Part shown: one piece after another, positions 50,458 to 60,443 of the stretch
Layout of the letters: every line of letters starts with the position of its first letter
Position numbering within the stretch: position 1 is the stretch's first letter
Assembly: GCA_017428945.1 (NCBI GenBank)
Contig: JAFRPW010000005.1
Span: forward strand, 52,557-116,556
DNA length: 64,000 nt
Direction of reading: 5' to 3'
From: Bacteroidales bacterium
GTDB lineage: Bacteria > Bacteroidota > Bacteroidia > Bacteroidales > UBA932
The notes under the pieces: generated by a model
What the model was told of the DNA's origin: nothing
The model's input: the letters and a program-made list of their open reading frames with translations, nothing else
The model's database searches: none
Made by a program: the position numbers and the translations under genes

Positions 50458-52074
50458 CTATTTTCCTATTTCCCTCACCCTGTCTTCAAACGTGTTCCTG
50501 TCTCCCAGGGATGCGTTTTTTATTGTTACCTTGTGATTGTAGATTGTACTCACGGAGTAATCCAGCATTGCGGCTATTTTCTTGGAGTCGTCCACGCCCA
50601 GGCGAATGAGGGCGAACACCCGGAGTTCGGTGGTAAGCCGCCCTTTTGGAGGGTGAATGCGGGCATCCTCGGCAATCAGGGCGTTGAACTTCTCCACAAA
50701 GTCCGGATACAGGCCAAGGAAGGTGCGGTCGAAGGTTTCGTAGAAGCTTTCACGGACTTTTTCAGAGCGTCCGCTTATGGACAGCTCTTTCAAAAGCTGG
50801 TCCGCCTTGCCCTGCTTTAGGAGGTTGCGGAAGCGGTTGTCTTCCGTACGGACGGTTGTAATCTGCCCGGCAAGATCTTCCAGGAAGCTCAGGATGTATT
50901 CTTCCTTAACCTTGTCCGCCTTGGAAATCTGGCGGTTCTGGTCGTTGAGGGTAATGTTGGCCATGGCCAGCTGGGTATTGCTGCGCTCAAGCTCTTCCCG
51001 CAGTTTGGACAGGGTATTGGTGCGGATGATGAAAGACCAGGAGAGAAGCGTGAGAACTACCGTGAGGACGGCCATTATTACCATAAATATACGTAGCAGG
51101 CGCGTTGTCTTGTCCTGGCGCGCACTGTATGCTCCCTCTACGTCCAGGAGAAAGCGCGATATCTGCCAAGGACGCAGTTTTGCGTTATAGAAAATGGCGT
51201 CTTCCTGCGCTATGCGAAGGTAGTGGAAAGAGTGTTCTACGTCTGTGGGAAGTATGATCTGGGCCACCATTGTAAGTGACGCATAGTCCTTTACGGCGCC
51301 CATGATGTCACTTTCGGCCGATTTTATGAGCCATTCCAGCCGGCTGCGTTCGTTGCCCATGCTGTACTGGATTTCCGCCATCTCAAAGGCGTAGATTGCA
51401 TAATTGTGCTCTTCCGGCGAGAGCCCGGAGAGGAGGGTCCGGCAAAGGCTGTCTGCCGATGCATACCTTCCCTGTTCCACCAGCTGGTTCATCTTCAGGA
51501 TGCGCCAGCGCTCAGAGTCCTTTGGCAGCATGTTGAAAAGGCGTTCACGGTACGTGTTGCGGTCCGGGATGGCAAGCCTTTCCACCATGCCGGAGTTGCC
51601 GGAAAGGTCACGGCTGAAGTCGTACAGCGCAAACAGGTATTCCTGCTTGAGGACTGGTGAGAGGGCGTTTGTATCTATCTGGTCATAGAGGAGATTATAT
51701 GCTTCCATATAGTTTCCCGCCTTGGCGTAGAGGTGGCCAAGCTGGATGGATGCCCTGTTGTAACGTTCATTGTCCCGGAGTTGATTCAGTGCAAGATCCT
51801 GGCAGTGCTTGAGGTAGGCCTGGGTGGAATCGAAGCTGAATGCAAAGTACCGGGAGGCGATGTCCATCTCAAGGTCGTACCTGCGCTGGGGGTCCTGGGT
51901 AGACTGCGCCAGGCGCGTGAGCGCCTCCATCTGGGTTGTTTTTGACGCCATATATACGCTGCGAGCAGCGACGTAGCCGTCCAGTTCTGCCAGCTGATCC
52001 CCTTTCCGGGATTGGGCACAAGCCGAAAGTATGGCAGCAACTGCCAATATGAGTGTTATCTGCCTGTGGTACAT
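50458..52074 (-). CDS. SusR-like membrane regulator (DUF6377-type) with TPR region and C-terminal HTH
   Basis: A 538-residue protein: lipoprotein-like leader (AAILSACAQ), a TPR-rich periplasmic part (about 25-320: RASIQLGHLYAKAGNYMEAY), one transmembrane helix (about 325-350: IFMVIMAVLTVVLTLLSW), a coiled coil (KLREELERSNTQLAMANITL), and a C-terminal domain with a LuxR-like helix-turn-helix (ELRVFALIRLGVDDSKKIAA, LDYSVSTIYNHKV). This is the plan of Bacteroidota sensors that detect oligosaccharide outside and bind DNA inside. It is the probable activator of the glucan operon. The -7 box TATATTTG ends 4 nt before the ATG. Confidence 0.85.
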   Translation of the reverse strand: MYHRQITLILAVAAILSACAQSRKGDQLAELDGYVAARSVYMASKTTQMEALTRLAQSTQDPQRRYDLEMDIASRYFAFSFDSTQAYLKHCQDLALNQLRDNERYNRASIQLGHLYAKAGNYMEAYNLLYDQIDTNALSPVLKQEYLFALYDFSRDLSGNSGMVERLAIPDRNTYRERLFNMLPKDSERWRILKMNQLVEQGRYASADSLCRTLLSGLSPEEHNYAIYAFEMAEIQYSMGNERSRLEWLIKSAESDIMGAVKDYASLTMVAQIILPTDVEHSFHYLRIAQEDAIFYNAKLRPWQISRFLLDVEGAYSARQDKTTRLLRIFMVIMAVLTVVLTLLSWSFIIRTNTLSKLREELERSNTQLAMANITLNDQNRQISKADKVKEEYILSFLEDLAGQITTVRTEDNRFRNLLKQGKADQLLKELSISGRSEKVRESFYETFDRTFLGLYPDFVEKFNALIAEDARIHPPKGRLTTELRVFALIRLGVDDSKKIAAMLDYSVSTIYNHKVTIKNASLGDRNTFEDRVREIGK

Positions 52075-52095
52075 GATGCAAATATAAGGAATTAT

Positions 52096-52680
52096 TTACA
52101 ACGCCCTTACGGCCGCCTCTATCTCTTCCCTCCGGCCTTCCGGGATAACGGGAGACAGGAAGGATAGCATCTGCAGGGTGCGGGCTTCCTTCTCCGGAAT
52201 GCCGCGGGAGCGCATATAGAAAAGTTCGTCCTCTCCCAGGCGGCCGGTAGTGGCACCGTGGGAACATTTTACATCGTCCGCATAAATCTCCAGCTGGGGC
52301 CTGGTCTCTACCTTAGCCTCTTCCGTGAGGACGATGTTGTGGTTTTCCTGATAGGCTTCAGTGCCGTCTGCGCCGGGCGCCACTACGATGACGCCGTCAA
52401 AATGGAAGTTAGAGCTGCCGCCGGCAATGCCGTTGAAAAGCTGCGTGCTTTTGCAACCGGGAGCCTTGTGGTGCATTACAACGCGGATGTTTACTTTCTC
52501 GTCAGAGTTGCACAGATACAGCCCCTTCAAGTGCGCTTCCGCGCCGGGGCCGGCAAGGTCAATGCTTACATCTATATCCCGTGATTCTCCAGGCAATACA
52601 ACATACTGCAGCTCAAGCGTTTCGCCTGCAGCCACCTGGTACTGCGCCTTTGGAGGAGCTATGTACTTACCGTGTCCCAT
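52096..52680 (-). CDS. sufD: SufD-like Fe-S scaffold subunit, short form
   Basis: A 194-residue protein 3 bp after sufC. It contains only the C-terminal half of SufD: beta-helix strands (LELQYVVLPGESRDIDVSID), KVETRPQLEIYADDVKCSHG with the conserved Cys and His, and the end FYMRSRGIPEKEARTLQML. Usual SufD proteins are about 400-450 residues. There is no room upstream for the missing part, because sufC directly precedes it. SufD pairs with SufB in the SufBC2D scaffold; the core beta-helix and C-terminal helices needed for that are kept. It may be a natural short variant. Confidence 0.85.
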   Translation of the reverse strand: MGHGKYIAPPKAQYQVAAGETLELQYVVLPGESRDIDVSIDLAGPGAEAHLKGLYLCNSDEKVNIRVVMHHKAPGCKSTQLFNGIAGGSSNFHFDGVIVVAPGADGTEAYQENHNIVLTEEAKVETRPQLEIYADDVKCSHGATTGRLGEDELFYMRSRGIPEKEARTLQMLSFLSPVIPEGRREEIEAAVRAL

Positions 52681-52683
52681 GCG

Positions 52684-53418
52684 CTAGAACTGGTCAAAGC
52701 CCTTTGACTCAATGGCATCCACTATCTCGCGGCCGCCGGTGGCCACTATGCGGCCGGCCTTGAGCACGTGCACCACATCCGGCTGTACGTACTCCAGGAG
52801 CTTCTGGTAGTGAGTGATTATGATGGCGGAGCGCTCCGGACTGCGGAGGGCGTTTACCCCACCGGCAACTATCTTGAGGGCGTCTACGTCAAGGCCGGAG
52901 TCGGTCTCGTCAAGGATGGAGAGGGTGGGCTCCAGCATGGCCATCTGGAAGATTTCCGCACGCTTTTTCTCTCCGCCGGAAAAGCCCACGTTGACCTCGC
53001 GCTTGGCAAAGTCCGGGTTCATGCCCACGAAGGCCATCTTCTCTTTCTGCAGCTTGAGAAAGTCCCCTGCCTTCATTTCCGGAAGGCCCTGGGCCTTGCG
53101 GCGCGCGGCGATAGCCGCCTTCATGAAAGCGGTATAAGAGACTCCGGGAATCTCTACCGGATACTGGAAACTGAGGAAAATACCAGCCCAGGAGCGCTCC
53201 TCGGGGGCCATGGCCAGAAGGTCCTTGCCCTCAAACAGCACGCTGCCTTCGGTGACAACGTAGTCCGGGCGGCCGGTGAGTACGGCGCTGAGGGTGCTCT
53301 TGCCGGCTCCGTTGGGGCCAAGCACGGCGTGAATCTCTCCCGCCTTTATCTCCATGTCTATACCTTTGAGTATTTCCTTGTCGCCTATGCTGGCGTGAAG
53401 GTTCTGAATCTTAAGCAT
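52684..53418 (-). CDS. sufC: SufC, ATPase of the Fe-S cluster scaffold
   Basis: A 244-residue ABC ATPase with Walker A GPNGAGKSTLS (about 35), the signature VGFSGGEKKRAE (about 145), Walker B LSILDETDSGLD (about 170) and the H-loop IIITHYQKLL. The KKRAE signature and length are typical of SufC. It powers cluster assembly on SufB-SufD. Its start overlaps the pnuC stop by 8 bp. Confidence 0.96.
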   Translation of the reverse strand: MLKIQNLHASIGDKEILKGIDMEIKAGEIHAVLGPNGAGKSTLSAVLTGRPDYVVTEGSVLFEGKDLLAMAPEERSWAGIFLSFQYPVEIPGVSYTAFMKAAIAARRKAQGLPEMKAGDFLKLQKEKMAFVGMNPDFAKREVNVGFSGGEKKRAEIFQMAMLEPTLSILDETDSGLDVDALKIVAGGVNALRSPERSAIIITHYQKLLEYVQPDVVHVLKAGRIVATGGREIVDAIESKGFDQF

Positions 53419-53991
53419 TCTTCCTATACAGTTTAATCCATGTGGCCAGGGACCACAGTCCGTTTATAAGGTAAAGCGAGCAAACTATGGGCATGAAAAC
53501 ATTACCCACGCTTACGTGCAGCACAATCTGAGTGACATTGACCACAAGCCACACAATCCAGCATTCCCACTTCTTGAGGGAGCTCAGCAGCTGTGCCAGC
53601 AGTATGAGAGCAGTAACCACGGAATCCAGATACGGGTGGGGATCCAGCGGGAACAGGCGGTCAAGGAGCCAGCCCCAGAGGCCGGCAACTATGAGCACAA
53701 GGGCGATGGCCAGGATGCGTTCCGTCCAGCCCATCATGCTCACTTTCAGGTTCTTGGGGTCATCGGCACTCTGCTCCTGCGGTTTGGGGTGAGTCCAGCG
53801 CCAGTGGCCAAGGACGTTTATGGCCAGGGACACCGGCTGCAGAAGCAGGCTGGCATACAGGTTCTTGTTCCAGAACAGGAGGAACAGGGCGGCAGTATAC
53901 AGGTACCCCACCCAGAAGTTGTACTTCGAGTTTCGGCCCGCCAGCACCACGCAGGTAAGGCCAAGCACTGCCGATATTATATCCAGCGGGT

Positions 53992-53995
<4 letters not shown>
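53411..53995 (-). CDS. pnuC: PnuC-family nicotinamide riboside/vitamin transporter
   Basis: A 194-residue membrane protein with about seven helices and the aromatic-rich PnuC pattern: [37 protein letters not shown] and [17 protein letters not shown]. PnuC proteins carry nicotinamide riboside; close relatives carry riboflavin or thiamine. It overlaps sufB by 4 bp and sufC by 8 bp, so it is embedded in the suf operon, which is not the usual arrangement. The substrate cannot be set by eye. Confidence 0.85.
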
Positions 53996-55434
<1,439 letters not shown>

Positions 55435-55460
55435 AGGAGTGCAAAGATACGGATTTTTCC

Positions 55461-56444
55461 TCAGCGAAGGAAATCGGCAAGGACGATGGCGGTCATGGCC
55501 TCTACCACAACGGGCGTGCGGATGGCGAAGCAGACATCGTGACGGCCGGGAATTCCGGCTTTGGCTATGCTGGAAGTGGGTTTGAAGGCCACCCTGAACA
55601 CCAGGGGGTTACCGTTTGTAAGGCCTCCGTTCACGCCTCCGGCATGGTTTGTAAGCGGCGGACTCTGACATTTATGCTTGCCGCAGCACTGGTGGTCGGG
55701 GTCATCGTGGTGGTGGCACTGGTGCTCGGGGAAGGGGTCGTTGTGCTCGGAGCCGCGCATGGCGGAGGCCTTGAAGCCGTCGCCGAACTCTATGCCGCGG
55801 ACGCCGGGAATGGCGAATATGGCATGGGAAATCTTAGACTCCACGCTGTCCCAGAAAGGCTCTCCCATGCCTATGGGAAGGCCTTCCGCCACACATTCCA
55901 CCACTCCGCCAAGGGAGTCCCCATCCTGCTCTGCGGCCTTCAGGAGGGCGTTCCAGCTGTCCGGATTGGCGCTGCCGCCAACTTCCGTGAGGTTTGCCTG
56001 AATGTTTGCAAAGTGCACCATCCGCTTGGCAATGACCCCGGCTGCAACTATGCCCAGGGTGAGCCTTCCGCTGAAGTGGCCGCCGCCGCGGGGGTCGTTG
56101 TAACCGCCGAACTTAAGGTTGGCCGTGAAGTCCGCATGGCCGGGCCTGGGGTGCTTCCGGAAGCTCTCATAGTCTTCCGGACGGGTGTTTTCGTTACGGA
56201 ATATCACCGTTACGGGGGCTCCGGTGGTATGGCCCTCATATACTCCGGAGAGGATTTCCGGTACATCGCCTTCTATCCTTGGTGTGGTGCCGGAGGCTCC
56301 TGCCTTGCGGCGGAGGATATCGTCATAAAAGTCTTCTTCGCAGAGCGGGATTCCGGCGAAGACGCCGTCTACGGTGACGCCCAGAGCGGGACCGTGGGAC
56401 TCGCCGAAGATGCTTACTTTGAAGTTGTTGCCAAATGTATTCAT
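55461..56444 (-). CDS. aroC: Chorismate synthase with His/Cys-rich insertion
   Basis: A 327-residue protein with N-terminal [27 protein letters not shown]-type [27 protein letters not shown] and C-terminal [15 protein letters not shown], all chorismate synthase marks. It makes chorismate from EPSP using reduced FMN. Between the conserved [10 protein letters not shown] and NHAGGVNGG there is a segment (about residues 233-258) packed with His and Cys ([20 protein letters not shown]), which is not typical of the family loop and looks metal-binding. The gene overlaps aroDA by 4 bp as the third gene of the shikimate operon. Confidence 0.95.
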   Translation of the reverse strand: MNTFGNNFKVSIFGESHGPALGVTVDGVFAGIPLCEEDFYDDILRRKAGASGTTPRIEGDVPEILSGVYEGHTTGAPVTVIFRNENTRPEDYESFRKHPRPGHADFTANLKFGGYNDPRGGGHFSGRLTLGIVAAGVIAKRMVHFANIQANLTEVGGSANPDSWNALLKAAEQDGDSLGGVVECVAEGLPIGMGEPFWDSVESKISHAIFAIPGVRGIEFGDGFKASAMRGSEHNDPFPEHQCHHHDDPDHQCCGKHKCQSPPLTNHAGGVNGGLTNGNPLVFRVAFKPTSSIAKAGIPGRHDVCFAIRTPVVVEAMTAIVLADFLR

Positions 56445-58465
56445 AGTTTTTCAAAGAGTTCGTAGAAGGTAGGGAAGGACTTTGCCACGCAGGCGGTATC
56501 GTCAATTGTAACGGGGCTGTCTGCGCCAAGGGAGGCAAGGGATAGGGCCATTGCCATGCGGTGGTCGGCGTGGGAACTGTAGCTGCCGCCCTTCAAAAGC
56601 TTTCCGGAAAGGATACGCTGGGTAAGGCCCATGCCTGTAATGGTCATGAGGTCCTCTTCAATGGTTACCGGGACACCCATCTTTGTGAGCATCTCCTCTA
56701 TGGCCGCGGCGCGGTCAGTTTCCTTGTGACGGAGGCGTTCTACGCCCCTGAGATGGGTTTCACCGGGGCAGAAAGCCGCAAGGACGGACACCACGGGGAA
56801 GAGGTCCGGGCAGTTGTTAAGGTCTGCGTCAAAGGCGCTGAGCGGCGCCCTGGCAACGCGTATGGGGCCGATGGGCTGGTCCAGCTGGGACATGCTGGCG
56901 CATGCCTGCATGAGGATGTCCATGATGGAGATATCGGCCTGGAGGCTGCCGGTGTCAAGACCTTCTACCTCAACTTCTCCGAAGATGGCGCCTGCGGCAA
57001 GGAAGGGGGCGGCGCCGGACCAGTCAGCTTCTATGGCAAAACTGGCCGCCTGATAGCGCTGGCCGCCTTTTATCTTGAAATTTATACCCGTGCAGAGGCT
57101 CCAGTCCTGGGTTTCCAGGAAGTCCTCTCCCCCCTCCATTTCAGAGCCGATGCGAATGCCGAACTTTCCAAGCACGTCCATGGTGATGAAAAGATAGGGG
57201 ATGCTCTTGGGGTCGCTCACATAAAGCATTGATTTTCCGTCACATAGCGGAAGAGCGGCAAGGAGGCCGGAAATAAGCTGGGAGCCTCCTTTGCCGGAAA
57301 CGTCGGCCCTTCCCGGAATTATTGGCCCGGCAACCCTGAGGGGAAGGTAACAATCTGATTTTCTGTGGTCTGAAACAACTCCGTTACTTGAAGATGATTC
57401 CGGCAAGCCAGATGTAACAGGATTGTTAACCTCCGGATAGAGCCTCACTCCGCAGGCCGCCATTATGTCGTGGGCGTCCGAAAGAGGGCGGTTAAGGAGG
57501 GTCTTTTCTCCCGTCACAAGTACTTGATTCTTAGCCACTGAGGCAAGAATCGGGATAACAAAACGGGTCAAAAAACCGGACTCTCCGGCATGTACGGCCT
57601 CAATGTCCAGGCTCTGAGGGGATGCTCCTATACCTGTTATAACAAGGGTGTTACCGTCGCGTACCACAGTTGCCCCCAGGGACCTCACCAGCGCAATGGC
57701 GGATTCGTTGTCTCCGCACTCGGAATAACCGGCAAGACGGGAGGTCCCGCCGGCAAGTGCGGCAGCCACTATCGCCCTCTGTGCAAAGCTTTTGGAGGCC
57801 GGCATGGTCAAGGGACCCGCCTTCACCGGACGCCAGTTTCCGTACACGGCCTTTCTCATTTCCGCCGATGTCCACTGTCCCGGTGCAGCCGCTTCTTCTT
57901 CCGAGACGCAGGCGTATGTGAACGGGGCTCCGCGTTTCAGCGCTTCCAGACGGGATTCGCGCCCCTTGTCTCCCATGCAAAAGGCAATCAAAGTGCCCGG
58001 CGCAGCATTGGAGTAGAGGCTCATGACAGTATCGATATCGGCCTTGGAATGGGCTGTGGTGACGATTTTTACCACCTCTCCGCCGAACATGCGACCCCTT
58101 TCCAGTATGCTCTCAAGTACCTCCTTCTGTGGAGTTTCTGTATAGTTGTGGTAAGAGCGGATAAGGACGGTTCCGTAGCTCCGGCAGGCCTCGCGGATGC
58201 GTCTTCCCACGGCGGCGGGGGCTTCCATCTCCAGGTCCACGTACTTGGCACCGGCCTCGATGGCAAGCTCCAGAAGCTCCGGTGCCTGAGGCTCCTCGTC
58301 CAGGCGGCACGTAGCCACAAGCGGCACGTCCGTATCCTGGAACAGAGCCTGGATTTCCTCTTCCTCAAGAGCGCAGCGGTCCAGGCGGATTTCCGCCATT
58401 TCCTCTGTCTTCAGGACTTCCAGGATATTCTGGTATTCCTTATTCTGTATAGATGTACAAATCAT
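56441..58465 (-). CDS. Fused type I 3-dehydroquinate dehydratase - EPSP synthase
   Basis: A 674-residue two-domain enzyme. Residues about 1-210 are a type I dehydroquinase (MAEIRLDRCALEEEEIQALF, VLIRSYHNYTETP with the His, VVKIVTTAHS with the Schiff-base Lys, IAFCMGDKGRESR). Residues about 225-674 are EPSP synthase (LTMPASKSFAQRAIVAAALA, AGESGFLTRFVIPIL, NNCPDLFPVVSVLAAFC, HLRGVERLRHKETDRA). Together they cover steps 3 and 6 of the shikimate pathway, AroD and AroA. It overlaps aroB upstream and aroC downstream, so one transcript carries all three. Confidence 0.95.
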   Translation of the reverse strand: MICTSIQNKEYQNILEVLKTEEMAEIRLDRCALEEEEIQALFQDTDVPLVATCRLDEEPQAPELLELAIEAGAKYVDLEMEAPAAVGRRIREACRSYGTVLIRSYHNYTETPQKEVLESILERGRMFGGEVVKIVTTAHSKADIDTVMSLYSNAAPGTLIAFCMGDKGRESRLEALKRGAPFTYACVSEEEAAAPGQWTSAEMRKAVYGNWRPVKAGPLTMPASKSFAQRAIVAAALAGGTSRLAGYSECGDNESAIALVRSLGATVVRDGNTLVITGIGASPQSLDIEAVHAGESGFLTRFVIPILASVAKNQVLVTGEKTLLNRPLSDAHDIMAACGVRLYPEVNNPVTSGLPESSSSNGVVSDHRKSDCYLPLRVAGPIIPGRADVSGKGGSQLISGLLAALPLCDGKSMLYVSDPKSIPYLFITMDVLGKFGIRIGSEMEGGEDFLETQDWSLCTGINFKIKGGQRYQAASFAIEADWSGAAPFLAAGAIFGEVEVEGLDTGSLQADISIMDILMQACASMSQLDQPIGPIRVARAPLSAFDADLNNCPDLFPVVSVLAAFCPGETHLRGVERLRHKETDRAAAIEEMLTKMGVPVTIEEDLMTITGMGLTQRILSGKLLKGGSYSSHADHRMAMALSLASLGADSPVTIDDTACVAKSFPTFYELFEKL

Positions 58466-59406
58466 TTCACTACTACTGATCCAATCCTCTCCGGCAGCAC
58501 AAAGCGTATCTTCCCTCCGGCGGCTTTCTTATCCTTTGCCATGGAGTCTTCCAGGCCTGTGTAAGGGCAGTCTGTAGGGAGGCCGAGGCTTTGGAAATCG
58601 GCCTTCAGGCGTGCTGCAAGGCCTTTTTCCGCTATTCCCTCACGCTCTGCCATCTCGGCGGCCATTATTATGCCTATGGCCACCGCCTCGCCGTGACGGA
58701 TATCGTCCCCAGCCTCCAGCGCCTTGTGTTCTATTGCGTGCGCGAAGGTATGGCCCAGGTTCAGCTTGATGCGGGGTCCGCGCTCATAAGGATCCATCGT
58801 GACGATGGACTCCTTGATGGCCGCCGCCTTCAGGATAAGGTTCCCGTCCGCAAAAACGGCCTTTTTCAGGGACGAAACGGCCTGGGCGTATGCGGATGCA
58901 TCGGCGATGATGAAGGTTTTGAGCATTTCTGCAAGGCCGGCCTTGATCTGGCGGGCAGGAAGGGTCTTCAGGACATCGGGGCAGATGGCCGTGAACTCCG
59001 GCATGCGGAAGGCGCCAAGCATGTTCTTGTATTCCAGGAAGTTGACCCCGGTTTTTCCGCCGATGGCCGCGTCTACCTGCGCCAGAAGCGTCGTGGGCAC
59101 GTTTGCATAGCGGATGCCGCGCTTGTAGATTGCGGCCGCAAAACCCGCCAGGTCCGTGGTGATTCCTCCGCCTACGGCCAGAAGAAGCGCATCTCTGGTG
59201 GCGTTGTTCTCCAGGAGCCACTTGCAGATTTCCATGACGGTACCCATGGTCTTAAGGGACTCCGACGTGTCTATGGACACAGCCCCCACAAATGTTCCCG
59301 CTTCCCAGGCAACCCATTCCACGTTGCGGTCACATACCACAAACACCTCCCTCTCCCCCTGCAGGAGGGCGGAGATATCGGCAATATGGCGCAATTCCTT
59401 TATCAT
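58462..59406 (-). CDS. aroB: 3-dehydroquinate synthase
   Basis: A 314-residue protein, a little shorter than usual (about 345-360), with the NAD-binding AVGGGITTDLAGFAAAIYKR (about 82-101), NVPTTLLAQVDAAIGGKTGV, and the metal ligands in LNLGHTFAHAIEH and RHGEAVAIG. It makes dehydroquinate from DAHP. First gene of aroB-aroDA-aroC; the order here is not the pathway order. The -7 box TATATTTG ends 6 nt before the ATG, so the mRNA may be leaderless. Confidence 0.96.
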   Translation of the reverse strand: MIKELRHIADISALLQGEREVFVVCDRNVEWVAWEAGTFVGAVSIDTSESLKTMGTVMEICKWLLENNATRDALLLAVGGGITTDLAGFAAAIYKRGIRYANVPTTLLAQVDAAIGGKTGVNFLEYKNMLGAFRMPEFTAICPDVLKTLPARQIKAGLAEMLKTFIIADASAYAQAVSSLKKAVFADGNLILKAAAIKESIVTMDPYERGPRIKLNLGHTFAHAIEHKALEAGDDIRHGEAVAIGIIMAAEMAEREGIAEKGLAARLKADFQSLGLPTDCPYTGLEDSMAKDKKAAGGKIRFVLPERIGSVVVK

Positions 59407-59412
59407 AGATTA

Positions 59413-59441
59413 CAAATATAACTGAAAATTCTGTATTTTTG
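59413..59441. promoter_or_regulatory. Divergent promoter pair for aroB and the PrsW-like gene
   Basis: A minus-strand -7 box TATATTTG (59413-59420) serves aroB and a plus-strand TATTTTTG (59434-59441) serves the protease gene. The 39-bp gap holds both. No TTG is found at the expected -33 distance on either strand. Confidence 0.6.
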
Positions 59442-59445
59442 CAGC

Positions 59446-60171
59446 ATGTTCCACGTAATAGCACTGGCGGTTCTTCCCGCCATTATCCTTATCTATTATA
59501 CTTATCAGCAGGATAAGTTGCAGAGAGAGCCCGTAAGGAATCTGGTCAAGGCGTTTTTCTACGGGTGGATGTCCGTATTCGCATCGTTCCTTATCTCTGT
59601 ACCCAGCATGAAGCTGGGGCTTTTCACCCACGAATTCGCATCCCTCGGGGACGCCTTCCGGACGGCATTTTTCGGCGCCGCCATACCGGAGGAAACGGCT
59701 AAACTGTTCCTGCTGTGGCTGTTTCTCCGCAAATGCCCGGACTTTGACGAAAGGATGGACGGCATTGTGTACGCAGTATGCGTAGGGATGGGCTTTGCGG
59801 CCTTCGAGAATATAGAGTACCTGTTTGCATCAGGGACAGACTGGGTGACGACGGGTATCGGCAGGTCGCTGACCGCCATTCCGGGGCACTTTGCCTTTGC
59901 GGTGATTATGGGCTACTACTACTCCCTGAATCATTTTGACCGCTACCGCGCACCGCTTGCCGGAATAAAGATGTGGCTGTATCCGGTGCTGGCCCACGGG
60001 CTTTACGACACCGTTGCCATGTCCGCCTCCGTAAGGCCGGAGATAAGCGGCGCCGTCACAATCGTGATTCTCCTTGGCTGCTTCTGGGCAATCAAACTGG
60101 CCCGTAAACGCATGCAGAGCCACCTGCTCGCCGACTCCTTCGACACATTCACCGGCATTGACGAGCAATAA
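59446..60171 (+). CDS. PrsW-like intramembrane metalloprotease
   Basis: A 241-residue protein with about seven helices and the PrsW/CPBP-type motifs: PEETAKLFLLWLFL with the EExxK centre (about 83-87), GMGFAAFENIEYLF, and IPGHFAFAVIMGYYY with a conserved His. PrsW in Bacillus subtilis cuts the anti-sigma factor RsiW to free a stress sigma factor. A link with the sigma/anti-sigma pair at 28.4-30.2 kb is possible but there is no direct evidence. Its -7 box ends 4 nt before the ATG. Confidence 0.85.
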   Translation: MFHVIALAVLPAIILIYYTYQQDKLQREPVRNLVKAFFYGWMSVFASFLISVPSMKLGLFTHEFASLGDAFRTAFFGAAIPEETAKLFLLWLFLRKCPDFDERMDGIVYAVCVGMGFAAFENIEYLFASGTDWVTTGIGRSLTAIPGHFAFAVIMGYYYSLNHFDRYRAPLAGIKMWLYPVLAHGLYDTVAMSASVRPEISGAVTIVILLGCFWAIKLARKRMQSHLLADSFDTFTGIDEQ

Positions 60172-60203
60172 TTTGGCGGATTCCGCTTTTTAGCGTAAAT
60201 TTG
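60172..60203 (+). promoter_or_regulatory. Promoter of tRNA-Leu
   Basis: TTTG at 60172-60175, a 20-bp spacer and TAAATTTG at 60196-60203, with the mature tRNA starting 12 nt later. It is the best match to the Bacteroidota consensus in this window. Confidence 0.85.
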
Positions 60204-60215
60204 CAGTCCCCGTTA

Positions 60216-60299
60216 GCCCTGATGGCGGAATTGGTAGACGCGCTGGACTCAAAATCCTGTGGTAGCAATACCGTGGGGGTTCGATTCCCCCTTGGGGCA
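60216..60299 (+). tRNA. tRNA-Leu (anticodon CAA)
   Basis: An 84-nt class II tRNA. The acceptor GCCCTGA pairs with TTGGGGC, the D-arm contains GGAATTGGTAGACGC, the anticodon loop CTCAAAA gives CAA, there is a long variable arm, and the T-arm carries GGTTCGATTCC. CCA is not encoded. Confidence 0.93.
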
Positions 60300-60304
60300 C
60301 AGAA

Positions 60305-60342
60305 CCGGAATCTCCAGAAGAATTTGGAGGTTCTGGTTTTTT
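60305..60342 (+). terminator. Terminator of the tRNA-Leu transcript
   Basis: CCGGAATCTCCA (60305-60316) and TGGAGGTTCTGG (60325-60336) pair at 10 of 12 positions around an 8-nt loop, followed by TTTTTT. Confidence 0.75.
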
Positions 60343-60443
60343 CTTGCCTTGTAATCGCCTGGTTTCCTGAAAGATGTGGTCAGAATCAGTGTTGACAATA
60401 AGGGTTCGATAAAAATTAAGTAACTTTGCATTCGCAAAGATTT

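Noticed and set aside
60279-60410. Attachment-site direct repeat from the 9-bp GGGTTCGAT shared by tRNA-Leu and position 60402
   Set aside because: Nine bases are too few to call an att site and no integrase is in the window; kept only as a hint in the right-edge finding.
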